In this document: positions 20,924 to 34,200 of the stretch, piece by piece | Position numbering within the stretch: the stretch's first letter is position 1 | Layout: every line of letters starts with the position of its first letter | Made by a program: the position numbers and the translations under genes | Notes under the pieces: generated by a model | Told to the model about the DNA's origin: nothing | Seen by the model: only the letters and a program-made list of their open reading frames with translations | Database searches by the model: none | NCBI GenBank assembly: GCA_902806595.1 | Contig: CADCXC010000037.1 | Coordinates: forward strand, 2,852,001-2,916,000 | Length of the DNA stretch: 64,000 nucleotides | DNA from: Pyrenopolyporus hunteri | Lineage: Eukaryota; Ascomycota; Sordariomycetes; Xylariales; Hypoxylaceae | Direction of reading: 5' to 3'

Positions 20924-22890
20924 AGCCCAGGCAGAGTCGAAACCAACGGCAAGTTACGACCAGCCGCAGAGCAGGTATAGAAGGTATAGCAGGCACAACA
21001 GCAGCGGCAGTAGCAGCATCGGGGAGGCCTTCCTCCAGTGGAACTTCCGGCCCATGGACCTTGACACCCAACCCAAACCTCGCACAACCCCAACGCTAGA
21101 TTTTTGAGTTTTCTGCAGGCGCACGAGATGGTGAAGGCAACGCGGGTCAACTTGACCGTACTAATGAGGGAAAGATATCCGAGCTCGAGGCTGGCTGGTT
21201 GAGTACCACGTCCTCCTTTTTCTTTTAGGAGAGCGGCCTGGTATCTAACCGTCCATCCGTCCGGGCGAGGGGGAATGCCCTGTGCAGTCAAAGGGGTGGA
21301 CTTAATCGTTATCCCGCCCGTCGTTCGTCTTCTTACTCTTCTCCTAGTTTAGCCGCATGAATAAAAAAAATGAGTCAAAACGTACCTAATTACCGAGTGG
21401 CTGTATGTGATCGTGATTGCTGTTTATGTTCAGTGGAGTGTTGTAGGCCCTGTGTAGATGACGCCCCCCCAGACAACCCCGTAGTAAACGGCACAGACGA
21501 AGATATGTTTCCAATTTTCCAGAGTGCAACTTATGGGAGTAGTCAATAGGTACTGTTCTAAGCCAACAAAAGTTGCAGTTAGATATCACGATCCCGGCAC
21601 AGATAAAAGGTACCTAATGCATGGTTGGGGGGAAGTAGGTAGCTTTAAGACGTATCCCCTTGTAGGATTCATAAGATTCCATGGATAGATATATCTATCT
21701 ACCTGGTAACGAGGTCTGCTACACCTATTAAGGCTTGTCTCCTCCTTTCCTCTCCTCTCCCCCCCTTCTCTCCTGTCCCCTCTGCCTTCCGCCCTACACA
21801 CGCCACATCACCCTTACAAATAAATAATCTCCAACAGACAGGGCCAAAAAAAAAGGGTGGGGGGGTAAATACGCAATACCTAACCTAACCTATGATAATC
21901 CATTCACACATCCATCCGTCCCGTCCGTCCGTCCATCTTACTATTGGGGGGGTATCTGAACAATAGGCCGGGAGCAAGAGCGCGCGATTAAAAAAAAAAG
22001 ATCAATAATCACCTAAACGCTTCGCACTCATTTCCCTTCCGTCTCTGTTCCTGGTTAACCTGCCTACTCCTGCTCCGTCCGTTTCCTGTCTGCTCCTATT
22101 TATGCTTTGCTCTCTCCCTCCGCGGCGCGTATGTACTTAGTGTATGTACGAATGTATGAGGTGTGTATGTATGTATGTGCCTTCCCTCCCTCCTTCCCTC
22201 CGTATAATCCACCGACTTCGTGCCTCCGTGCCTCCGTGCCGGTGAAACATCCAACTCCTAGAAACCTCACCCAACCGCTTGTCCTGAAGTACTGAGTTGC
22301 GGGTTGGTACGGCGAATCCGGAGTAAAGGAGGGAGGGAGGGAAGAAAGGAGAGGGGAAGAGGATGAAAAAAACGATGGTCCGCCAAACTCCAGTGCTGCC
22401 AATAAAAAAAATGTGTGTGCCGTTGTCCTTATACTCCTCGCCTGCCACCGACCGCGTGACTCGCTCCCGGAGTTTGGATAATATGGGGGAAGGTGTAATA
22501 AAACGCCAAACGGAAATTAAAAAAAAGAGGAAGTGAATAAAGGAAGTTCGCCCGTGATCGAGCAGATGACAAAATGCAAGAATGCATTTCTGCAACGGTG
22601 TAACTCGCGCGCTTCGCTAATATGCCATAACCAGAAGCCGCCAGGACATATCGTGGTATTGTATGGGGTATTATATAATAATGATAGTAAAACTTGCGTA
22701 CTGGTACATAGGTGATCCTGCGCCAGCCGAGTACCATCTATAGCAATGGGTGGTATTAAATGAAATAGGGTATTCGAGCGATGGTAATATCAATTAACGA
22801 CACATGATATACAGATTGGGGATCGAATAATTCCGACGACTGGGTTTGCGGGTGCTGGCAGTTCTTTGCGTTAGTAGACGGCCTTGCCGT
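20924..22890. other. Convergent 3' region RPS0 / LTE1
   Basis: The region is nearly 2 kb with no supported gene. The RPS0 3' UTR probably ends near an AATAAAAAAAAT sequence at about 21,360. Farther on are homopolymer runs (A at about 21,846-21,854 and 21,990-21,999), C/T-rich and GGGAGGGAGG-type purine tracts (about 22,180-22,200, 22,325-22,370), TATG repeats (about 22,140-22,180) and a short CCTAACCTAACC run. The open frames here are simple-sequence artefacts. Confidence 0.55.
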
Positions 22891-25800
22891 CTACTCTAGA
22901 CTTTCGGAATGCTTCCTGATATCTTCGTCGCTTAGCGCACTCATCCAGAGACAACGCTCGGTGATGCCTTCAATGGGCTGGAATTCGTAGTGAGTACTAG
23001 CTTCGAGGAGCCGAAGCAGTGTCTTCACCACCGATGCGGCAATACGGCAGCGTTCAAAATTTACTAGAGGCGCCGTGGTCGGCGAACTAGCGATCTCGGA
23101 CGGCCGCTGAGAGTTGTAGAGCAGGTCGTGGATATAGATACCAACAAAAGGAATGCATCCAGTGTCGGCGGCATTGCCGGGACCTTCCATTTCCGCCCGT
23201 AAGTTGTAGAAATTTCTCGTGGGCGAAACCAGCGACTCGAGATCCCTCATAGTCTTCAGATCGGCGGGGGGAACCATAGCCCAAGTTTTAGTGAGCCTCG
23301 ACACCTCATTTGACGTTAAGGCGATGGCGATCTGGCTCATGGTAGCAAAGTTACGATACTTCCTACAATGGGCAGCGATATGAAGGAATTTGATGATGCA
23401 GCGCGCTCGTTCCTCCACGTCTTGGGTGAGTACGATCTCTGAGACTACCCACTTAACCATTATATTGAACCGCGCGACAACGACTTCGACGCCGTGTGCA
23501 TCCGTGTTCCGAAGGAAGTCGACCCACGAGCGGGAGTCATTATTGGCGTTTTTCCAACGCATGTCGATCAGCTCCCTCCAGTCAACCTCATTCAACGCAT
23601 CTTTCTCGATCAAGGTGAACTGCTGAGCGAGAATCTCCGAGTCGAAGGCGAGTATGAAAGGCAGATGCGCGGAGTTGTTTCGGCCTCCCTCTCCAGAAAA
23701 CCTAGGCGCGTTGCGCAGCGCCTCCTGCGTGCCGGTCGGGTCCTTGGACGAACGAGAGCCATGATTGTACATCGCCGTGGTGGGCGTCGTATCAGGAGTA
23801 GGTGGTAGTGGTTTCTGGGCCCATAGCTGGTGTTCGTGAAGCTGCGGGGCATGGTCGGCGTCGGACGACCCTCGCGAGGCCTGGGTTAACGTCATAGGAG
23901 GAGAAGGGGGCTTGTCCCTTGAGGCGAATGTGCCTCCGCCCTCCGTGTGAGGCGATAGTCCGGTATCGATAGGACTAGGTCTCTTGGGCGAACGAGGTTC
24001 TCCAAAGATGTAATCTTCTGTGTCGGGTGCATCGCCGGACAACTCGGATGACAGAGCCGAATCATTGTCGCTGTCCACGTCGAGAAATGTGGGATCTTCT
24101 TCGGGCACGGTTGCGCCTGGTTTAATGTTATTCATACTATCGGTTTTTTGTACGAACTCGTAGGAAGGATGCTGCGATGAGCTGGCAATCGCATCTTCGG
24201 CCTCTTCCGGTGGCGTGTCCGGACCTATTAATATTGAATGGTTCGTCCATTCTCGAGTAGCTGTTTTGCTACGCCCGTCGTCCGTTAATCCTCGATCAAG
24301 TAACGGAGTCGAATTGTAGGTCTCTCTCGAATCTTCTGACAAAAACGAAACGACTTCGGAGCCGCGAGGAAGAGTCAGATTGTCATCAGGAGGTGCGTCG
24401 GAATTTTCTTCATCGATTGGCGACACAACCGGGACCTCTTCCTCGCCGACGTGCTGTTGACGGTGCTTCTGTCTCTCTTTTTCGAAGTGCTGTAGCTCGG
24501 GCGTTCCCACGGGTCTTTCTTTGAGCTCTTCGAGATTGTCACGAGGTACCTTCGACGGTTCCATTGAGAGTTTCGCAATCTTCCTCTCATACTTGCCCTC
24601 AAGCTTCAGAAGCGCAGACTCAACACCTCCATCGTCGTCTACGTCGTCAGGGATTTGGGCAAGTTTTTGAGCCTCAGCCTCAAAGGAAGGTCGTAATATC
24701 GGCTTTGACGAATGTGTACTAAACAGAGATACCGGACGCTTCGAAGGCTGCTCTGCCATAGCTCCCAAGGAGAAGACTTCCGGACGCTTTTGCGAAAAAT
24801 CGCTGCTGACGACGTCAACAAACCCTCCCGAGTCTCTGACAGGGCTACGTAAGTAGGAACTCCTGATGGATTCCGAGTAAGTTGTCAACGAGCCTACGGA
24901 CCGCGACTTGTGGAGTGGTGCGGTGTCCAGATCATGAACATTAGTAACGCCTCTGAGATCGCCACCTGGTCGTCTCCGTAGGACTCTTAGCGGGGGCGGC
25001 ATAACTTCCGATGCCACCGAGTCTTCCGAATACGTGGTAGCGTCAAAGCTTCTGATCGTGGACTGCGCCGCTATGCCGCTCTGGAAGGACGCCCACCGTC
25101 GATGAGCAATGGATCCCCTAGATCGATAGCTACGGCTCGACTGTTGGCGTTGATGCCGTTTCATGTAGCTCAATGGAGGTTTATTGGGCGACTGCTCGAC
25201 AACCTTGGATGGCGGGCGGGCATTTGCGTCGGAATCTTCAGAGGAACGTCCCGGGCCTAACGTTTCCATATCCGGGATAAACGCCGGCAAGGGGACCGGG
25301 GAGCTAGAGGATCTAAAGGCGTGCTGGCCAAGAAGGTAAGAAGATCTTCTTGGAGTGCCGCCACGTACGGCTTGTCCGGGTGGCGTCGTGGGCGGAGTCA
25401 GATCAGCACCCCCGACCCGCATCATGCTTTCGGCAAAGGCTTCAACGGATGGGTTCCAGGCCGTCAAGGCGCCAGTCATAGCCGGGTAATCGCCAGGCAG
25501 GGTCCCATCTACAATAACAATAGACTTACTCCCCGTTGTAATTGCGGTATCACTCGTGCGTCGCAGTTCAAATGAAGAGTCCAAATGGGCCGGGGAATAT
25601 TCGATGGCATCACCAGCGTCCCCGGTATGGCTATCTTCCGTCGGAATTTCGGCGATGGCGTCTTCGCGCACAGCCTTTTTGAAGTCTTCGGCAATTGTAG
25701 CACCCAGAACGTCGATACGTACAGGAGCACGGGCACCATTTTGGCGAGGTGGTCGTGCTTGTGGTACAACAGCCGTTCCAGGAAGTCTGTTAGTCGTGGC

Positions 25801-28281
25801 GCCTCGAGGCCCAATCGGTGCGATATCGATGAAATTCCCGTGGGTTGGTGAAACTCCTTGGCCCCTCGTACTCAAAGCTCTCCGGACGCTACCGATCAAC
25901 TTCCTCATCCCCTGACCAGACATCGCCGAACCAGAGGTTTTCTCCTTTGACTCTTCAGCAGATCCCGACTGGAAGACGGTGGTCTGACGCGCCGTCCCCC
26001 ATGCACTTGGAGAATCTACCTCAACAAAGGCTTGCGTAGGGGGCAAGAGATTCCCCCTGACAAGACTACCGGCGTATGGTAGCGTCAACAAGAATTCCGC
26101 GTTCTTGTACAAGACCTTTTCTGTTATCGTACCGTGCTCTCGAAGGGAGTCCGTAAGACTGTTGTTGCGCTTATGCGAAGTATGGGGTCTAACACGCTTT
26201 CCGGTCAAAGCACGTGGTGTAGGGGCAACAGGGTCGGCGTTGGTGTAGATGGAGCTAGGGTCGGCGGGATGGGCGGCGAGGGTAGAGCTCGAATTCGGGT
26301 TTCCCATCCACAGGATCTTGGTGGGAAAAGAGCAGGATACCACATCGAGGCTCGCAATACTAGTAGGCGAAGTCTGCCTCCTCTCTAGCTCAGTCGGCCG
26401 CTCATCTTCCGGGGTATCCGGGCGCACTCCGCCAAGCAGGATCGAGTCAATCTGGCCTGTTTTAGACACATCTGTGTATAAGCTATCATCAGGCTTCGAG
26501 CCACTCTCCGGGGCTGGGACTCCGTATAACTGAGGCATCCCCCCCGAGTCGGTCTCCCAGAAGCTGGGGTCCAAACTGGGGTCTCGATGCCCAGCGATTC
26601 CGCCCGGGGCAATGGGAATATCCGGCCCCAGGGACGAATCGAATTCCGGGCCGTCCCAAAACTGAGCGCATACTCGTCTCCAGCATTTCTTCAGCTCCGC
26701 TAAGATCTTCAACTGGACCTTTCGTCCGCGTTCGTCCTGAGAGAGTTCTTCGACAAAGTCGTTTATGAGGTTGCAGAACATCACACGAAGTTGATAATCC
26801 ACAACGAAGTCGTCGACGAAGTAATTTAGGATCCAGTGCCTCATAGCCACGAAAGTCCTTACTCTGACTATCATCCCTATCTCGTCATCCCGAGATACGG
26901 CCCATCGAAGCCTACAAACTAACATCCGGAGCAAGTCCTGCGTCTCGAGAAACGAGCGGAACGTGAGGAAGAAGTCGGAGATTAACTCATAATCGAGAAA
27001 ACTGGGAGACGTGATTTCGGCTACTAGTCGCGGAGGCGTGGCGGCTGTTACAGCGTTTGTGGTGGAGGAATAACGCACGATCGAACGGTCGTCGCAGGCT
27101 GGCTTGAAAGTGAGCGCGTCAAACATGGAGGGTTCAATGACAAAATGCGTTGAGAGATACGTCGACCGTGCCGGGGGTTGAGGTGATCGCGGCGTGGTAA
27201 TAGTGGCGGGGCTGAGTAAGCCCGGGGACTGTAGTTGAACATGAGGCGTAGGACTCGTTCTTTGCCTTGTGGTGTCTATAGATTCCGGGTGGAGCGAGTT
27301 CACATCGCGCATAGGCGGTTGAAAGAACGAGGTGTTGCTCGAACGAACATCTTCGGTGGGAGCGTAGGACGAGCCTCGGATTAAAGGCGTCCCCCTAAGA
27401 GTAAACCTCGGTGTGCCTAGCTTCCACGAAGGGATGGAAACCTGCAGAAGCGGACTATTATCCCTACCTAAGTCTTCGGCCGTCTTTGACCTCGGCCCAT
27501 CCTGCGGCTTCGATATGACGACCTTGAAGACTCCTGTATCGCCTTCCTGCGCTATGCTCGCATCATGGACAGTCGAATCCGACAGCGCACGGCGACTTCG
27601 ATTTTTGGACGACTTTAGGTCGAAGTAAGCCTTCTTCCTTACGACGCCAGGGGACGAAGTATCGGTTATCGGAGTGGGAGTTAATTGGCCGCTGAGCAGT
27701 TCGCTGTTATCGTCGAGCCCCGTCGTCCTACGAACTAACGAGTCCAAACCCGCCGTGCTCGTGCTAGTGCTAGGTGGTGCGTTCGGGAATACAAAATTAG
27801 GTTGCGGATATCTCTGGTTCGCTGGCCGTATAGTAGGCCTACTCAAACTCTCGCGATTAGTACGCTGTAGTCGATCACGAGCCCAAGCTACACCTTACCT
27901 TAAGAATATTTTGCCGTTGTGGCCTACGTTGGCGACAGTAAAATGCCTTCCCTCTCGGCCGGCTGAGCCTCCATCCGGCGTTATATTCCACTTATCGCCG
28001 TCGGTTTCCCGTTTCGCCTTGTTTCCGTCATGGCCGCCAGATCTCCTCTCGCTTACTGGTACCAACGGTTTCGAACCGGTGATAGGAGGGATGCGCGTTC
28101 CAGATCCTCCAGCCTTGCTAGCCCGACCGCCGAGCGGCGGTGATTTTCTAAACTTCGAATCCCGAGCTGCGGTCTTGGGTGACCTTCGGTTCGTCGACGA
28201 GTCCGTTCGCGAAGATGGTAGGAGGCTAAGATTCGGCCGCGTGGACAACGGCGGCTGCGATCCTTGAGGGTGTACCTCCAT
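22891..28281 (-). CDS. LTE1: RasGEF-family protein Lte1 (mitotic-exit guanine exchange factor)
   Basis: Exons in transcript order are 28281-27899 and 27838-22891, giving 1776 residues. The 60-bp intron has a GTAAGG donor and a GTACTAATCG branch region, and it joins FTVANVGHNGKIFL-RPTIRPANQRYP. A RasGEF_N domain lies at about 377-520 (RLVAEITSPSFLDYELISDF, then FFLTFRSFLETQDLLRMLV). The catalytic RasGEF domain is C-terminal, about 1520-1776 (IAAHCRKYRNFATMSQIAIA, then LTSNEVSRLTKTW). The roughly 1000 residues between are Ser/Pro-rich and probably disordered and phosphorylated. In yeast Lte1 acts on the Tem1/Bfa1 pathway that controls exit from mitosis; in filamentous fungi the role is inferred. 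The N-terminal domain also resembles other Cdc25-type factors, but the LTE1 architecture fits best. Confidence 0.9.
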
Positions 28282-31200
28282 TTCTCTCTACTACGCGGCA
28301 GATCGATGCCTGCTAAATCCAACAGTAGTAGACCGATGCATTGAGTGTCGGAGACGCGCGATCAATCGACTAGATCCCACGAAAGAAAAAACGAAAAGAG
28401 AAAAGGAAAGGAAGGAAAGGAAGAGAACGGCGCCGAAGGTCCCTGGAAAGGCAACGTCGTCCAAGTCGCCGGCTTATTACGAGATAGTAGGAAGCGTTTC
28501 GCGCACAACAGTCCAGGTAATTTTGGTGCCTGTCGTCCTCCCGGTTCTATAGTACTTCGTATTCGTGACGAGGCGGATATTTTCCCTTCCCTTTTTTTTT
28601 CCCTTTCTCTTTCGAAGTCGTAAGGTGTTGATGAATACGCCCGTTGCCAATGGACCAAGACCCAAATGCCCGCTTCGATCGCGTCGCCTCGAATAGCGTG
28701 CCCCGTTCCGAGCCGTTGAATGCGACGAAAGTCAATTGGATGTGGTCCGGTTGGACAACGGCGGTGGCAGTTGAGTGGTGAGTGAGGGAGAGTTTACCGG
28801 GGCCTCGAATGGGCAGAAGAGGTATGTATCTTTTGGGACTATCTCTCTGGTTGGCGTGTACTTCGGTATGTACCTCTTTCTTTTTGGTTGGTACTTTTGC
28901 GAGTGTTACCTCTTCTGGTGGGCTTTCCCTCATTCTTTGCGCTAGGGAAGGCTTGGGTGCCGATTGCTCGCTGCTCGCTGCACGCCGGTAGCTCCGGCCT
29001 TGATTGGTTAGGCACCTATTATGACTGCAACAGATGTTGTGCTCTAGGTAGGCGAGTGCACTGGTCTGAGGTGCCGGCGCAGGCTTCGAGCAGGGAAGAG
29101 CGGGCAGGGGGGAGAGTCTAGGAGGAAGTCTCATTCGTGCAATCGCCGCGCACGGGTCAATTGCAATTTACTGTGGCTGGTCTGCTCGCCCTTGCAATAC
29201 ATGTACATATAAGGGTACAGGCATGTACAAGATTAGTCCTAAGGTACATGCAGAGCACGGGCGCGGTTGATGCAAGAAAAAGAAGATTGGCCTCGTTCGA
29301 GTTCTTCAATTGCTAAAAGTCTTGTGATGCAGTTTTTCTTCTCCAAGCACCAGTCCATCTCCATTACGACGTGATGAATTATATTTGGCTTCATAACATA
29401 TTTATTTGCCAAATATTATTAACGTCCGGGGTAAAACTACTTCAACTTAGAGACCCCTTTCATTACTTCACGGAAAGTCTCCTGTTATTTATACATAGGT
29501 AAGTATGTAGGTCTGCTGCAAGTCCAAGTCAGGTGTTAGGTGTTATGCAGCATGTTGACGATCCAAGTTTGTTGCTTCTGTGGCTTACATTGGCCCATCC
29601 ATCTGATCTTTTCTCCCCTTCTGCTGCTTCCTCTTTCCTACTAGCAACCTTACTCCATAGAATGCACCTAGTCGAAGCAACGCCGAGTCTAACAAGATGC
29701 TACCTGTTAGTTCACATCACCCCTCCACTTATTCTATATATTCTCATATGACGTCGAACGGAAGGGAAAGCTGAGAAAAGGGGGGGAACCGGGAACTAGA
29801 TCTCTGTGGAGGCTTGACATCATATCATTTCCGTCGCTCTGGCACACATATTACTTGGTCGTTTCATGCAAGTTGACAATACACAACCCAGACTTCGCCA
29901 TGACCCCTTCACTAGAAATGAATAGAAATGCGGCAAGATCATTTTCTTAGACGCCGTCGGGCGAGATATTTTTAAAGGTGGTATCACACACATATGTCTA
30001 CTACCTCCCGTTGGAATCACTTATACCTTCGGGACCGTGCCCGGAATCTAAAGCTCTTCCAAGTTGCAAGAAGACGAGAAATATCGTATGGGCCACCCCC
30101 GTACATAGTCAAGCCGCTAATTCAGGTTCATTTCAGGCATGATGCCACACGCGTTAAGTGGCCACGCTAGGAACAGGTTAAACTCGCCTTGCTTTAATAG
30201 ACCTATCGGCTCAGAAGCTTCAGGATCACCAGGGGCAAGGGGCGCACGCCCCCCGGAATGGGACTTAGTAATAGCAACACCAACTTACAAACCAGACAGC
30301 TACCTACCTACCTAGGTACCTATCCTCGCATAAACGAGTTTTTCTCTACGTCAGCGGCGAATCCAGCATCGACGCCATCACCGTATTCCCTTCTCTACAC
30401 GAATAAGTGTATGTCAATTTTAGACCCAACTGCGCCATGGTCATCCCTATGTGTATCATGCACTAAGACATCAGCTGGTAGCCAACGTAGCTGATTGCTT
30501 CATCGCTTGCGAGTACTAGGCCGCGTGTAACGCTAGACGCCTAGTTCATTACGGAGAGAGGGAGGGTAAGAGGCGAAGACAAAGGCTCAGGATTGAAGCC
30601 GCTCCGTTAACCTGCTCCGTCGGTGCGGCGTGGGCCACGATCCTGTAAGGAGCCTGGTACTCTATGTACCTACCTACCTACCTATGTATGTAGTAATTGA
30701 TGCATTTTCATGCACGGCTAATCCTCACCAGTCACCTCACTTCCTCCAACACTAACAAAATAGCACAATGCCAATCAGAAGAACGTGCCTAACGATAGCC
30801 TGCAACTAAATCCCCTTGCCACAGGCGCGCTTCCGCAGGAACAACGTCGCTCTCGCGATATTTCCCGCAGCAGCATCCTTTCGGCATGCCTCACCCCCCG
30901 CTCAGCTCTAATCATCAGGCCTAGTCGCCTTCAACTCTCGTCCTTCGGCCCTACTCAACCGAGTAAAGGCCATCAACTCAAATCGACGGCACCGAACAAG
31001 GCAGGCTATCAGACAGTACAATCAACGCCAGGTAAAATGTGTAAAGGAACGTACCTATATTTGTTGTATTCGAGTTATCTGCTAGGTAGTCCACCATCTT
31101 TTAAGTCAGTCCAAGGACGGCAAAGCATACCCATCCCTTCCCCCCACGGGAATCCTTCCCACGTGTTGAACGACTCCCGACCTTACTAATTGGGTAGTGG

Positions 31201-34200
31201 GCGAGGAAGATCACTGCATTGATATCGAGTCTGTCAAGTCGGAAAAGCTCGTTGCGACGCTTAAGCTTTAGTTCAAGCACCTAGCCCGCTTATTATGTAG
31301 AACACAGCTCGAAACCTGCGACAGAAGCGCGCTCTCGCCAGCACCGGTTCAGTCCAGAAAAGGAGGGGAAACCAAAGCTTGGCGCGAAAATCAAGACCCC
31401 TCCCTTCCCGCAGGATCACGATTCAATTCCGATATAGCGATCTCCTCAGGACTCGAGTGGAAGATTCAGATGCAGAGGGGTTCCACCACTTAAATTCCTA
31501 TCAAGAGTCTTTGGTCGCCTTTTGAAAGAGTCGACATACGCTCGCGAAATAGTTACCGAATCGGTCAAGCTATTTTGACTCTTGAGGCCCTTAATATTAT
31601 ACATTGCAACAGTGACGAACTGGGTTGTGAGAAGTGTTCCACTCGGGATACGACAAGGTTGTGCTCTGCTATGGTATGCTGCCAAAACGACTCTCAGGCC
31701 CCCACTGACTCCCATCCCGGTAACCCCCCTACAAAGTCACACTCTAAAATGCCCAAGACTATCACACTAAAATTAAGAAAGGTCAATTATAATTATATGT
31801 ATGTATTCTCTGAGAGCTAACATCATAAGACCCGGTAGCCTATGAGATAGCCGATGTCGCTTCCTCATCAGCATATGATCATACCGTAACTCTCACGCCT
31901 ACATCACTATCTACCTAGGTCCCTACACTACAACTACCTAGGAAACAATTATATGTTGACATAGCTGTGACTTGTTGACTTAATCTAGCGCCTCCCTCTA
32001 AAGTCTCGCGGAACCTAACCGAGACGAAGACGCTGAGTCTAGAACGACAGGGTGGGCAAAACGAGGCGGATTTAGCAGGGTTTTCCCTGCTCTAGCATCA
32101 AGAAGTCTAGTAGGATAGCGAATCCGCGGACAGAGTATTTCTTATGATAATTATATAGTGATATACTATATATGATTAGAGCTCGTCCGTTAAATGCCAT
32201 ATGTTCATTTACTTGATTAGATTCTTTAGTAGACTAGAATAAATCTTAATGAGCAACGGATAATATAGGTGGATAGCTACCTACTTAAGGTATGGTACAC
32301 ATTATTTCGCATCATACCCCCAAAAGATCCATCCATGCGCTCGGGTCCTACGCCGTAGCATCCCTACGCGTTAGCAGTTTAAATAGAGTAGACATGACGT
32401 CGCCCATTAATACTGACACCACGATGGTATGGGAAAACAGCCGACAACAGAGATCTATGATCCCAACTCAAACAAGCTCGATAACATGTGGGACGTGTGG
32501 AGATCGGAAAGAACAAGTTCCCAGGCCAGGTTATCAAACGACACTAGATCGCCTCGTCAGCATTGACTGATCGGTTTCTCGGTGAAACCGGACTTTCCGG
32601 AGCTCTTCTCTCATCTAAAAAACGGCAACTTAAAATAGGTGTTTAGAGGATCAAGGCGATCATGCAAACGGAAATAGGTGCATGTCCCCGTCATCTGGCG
32701 AGTTCAACTCCGACTCCGACTCATAACGGATTCAAAGAACATGTCACTTTATAAGCAAAGCAGGGTTCTCCTCTGTACTTAACTAGGGCACGAAGCGGAC
32801 CGTTGCGCGGAATCCTTCCTAGCCGGTTGTGATAAGTTTTGACACCAACCAACATGCCTGCCGGGAACTCTCCCTCTTTCATGAAGGCAGATAGAGAGAC
32901 ATTGCACTAACAAACCCCTTGCTCTCATAGCGATACTATAGACACGACTCTTAACAACTTTAACGGAAGACTTCGATGGACCCCGACTCGTTAAATTTCT
33001 ATTTCACATAGATATACGATTGCCCTGTACATATGCTTATCAGGTTTGACAATACCCCCACAACCTAGATCTATCCAGGTTTCCCATCCAAACGGGGGTA
33101 CCGAGAGGATGGTCAAGCGCGCAAAATCCTCCGAAGTGCGAGGACAACTACAGTAAGTACGTAGACAAACGAGGCCTCGGTTTCAGGGACCCATGTTGTA
33201 GCTTATCAATCCTAGACCGATCAGTTTCCACACCCATTTAGGATTGTTAGTCTAGGTACCTACCTACCAGGGAATCTTCATAGGCTGAAAGCAATACCTC
33301 CTTCAAAGCCCGGAAAGTATCCTTGTGATCCGCAACGGATCTCCACACACATTCGTGCGAGGCATGCATAGTTCGGCCAATGACTAAACTCCCAACCGAC
33401 GACATTAAGCTTGGGAAAGTCGGCGATAGCTTCAGAGATCAAATACGCTGAAACAACATGTTTCAGGCAAGGCACGGGTAGATCTGACGTCTAGCACATA
33501 CATACAACAAACACTTACCACTGTTGGGTGAATTGAGTATCATACAGATTGGTAGCCAACTTAAGGTGACTTAGATACGGGATATGTACGCATTCGTAAG
33601 AAGCCGCCGAACATATGCAGTTAGAGCGTAGTTGAAGGTCTGAGATCCCGCTACACCGTAAAGACAAAAGGTCTGTCTAACACACATACATGCATACCTA
33701 CATGTATGAGGCGGAAAACTTTTCCCACATACAAATCTCGCTAACTAACCTACATAAAAAATACGGCTTCATATACCGCACTAGCCTCCAACAATCTGTA
33801 TCCGTCCCGGCAGCCCGGTGGAGTACCTAATAGGTAGACACGGGCTCCAAGACATCGAGCCAGATTCCAGCCTCGACGCCTCAGACATCCCTAAGTACCT
33901 ACTTAACTACCTACCTACCAGTCTAGATAAAGCTACTGGCTCTCTAAGACCTAAGACATAAATTACAGAACATATTCCTCGAAGCAAGCCACCCAATAAA
34001 ACCCCCACTCGCTCAAGCAGCTTGCAGACATGGACGTGAGTAATAATCTTCACCGGTCATATACATACATACATACATACATACATACATACATACATAC
34101 ATACATACATACATACATACATACATACATACATACATACATACATACATACATACATAGGTAGGTACCTAAATATCCCCATCCCCCAAAACTTTCTAAC

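Noticed and set aside
21880..21892. Short CCTAACCTAACC run that looks telomere-like
   Set aside because: Only two units, of CCTAA rather than the fungal CCCTAA, inside an ordinary 3' region between conserved genes.
28547..29134. 195-codon minus-strand frame upstream of LTE1
   Set aside because: No domain, no splice or family support, and its codon use is unlike genes here. More likely LTE1 upstream sequence.
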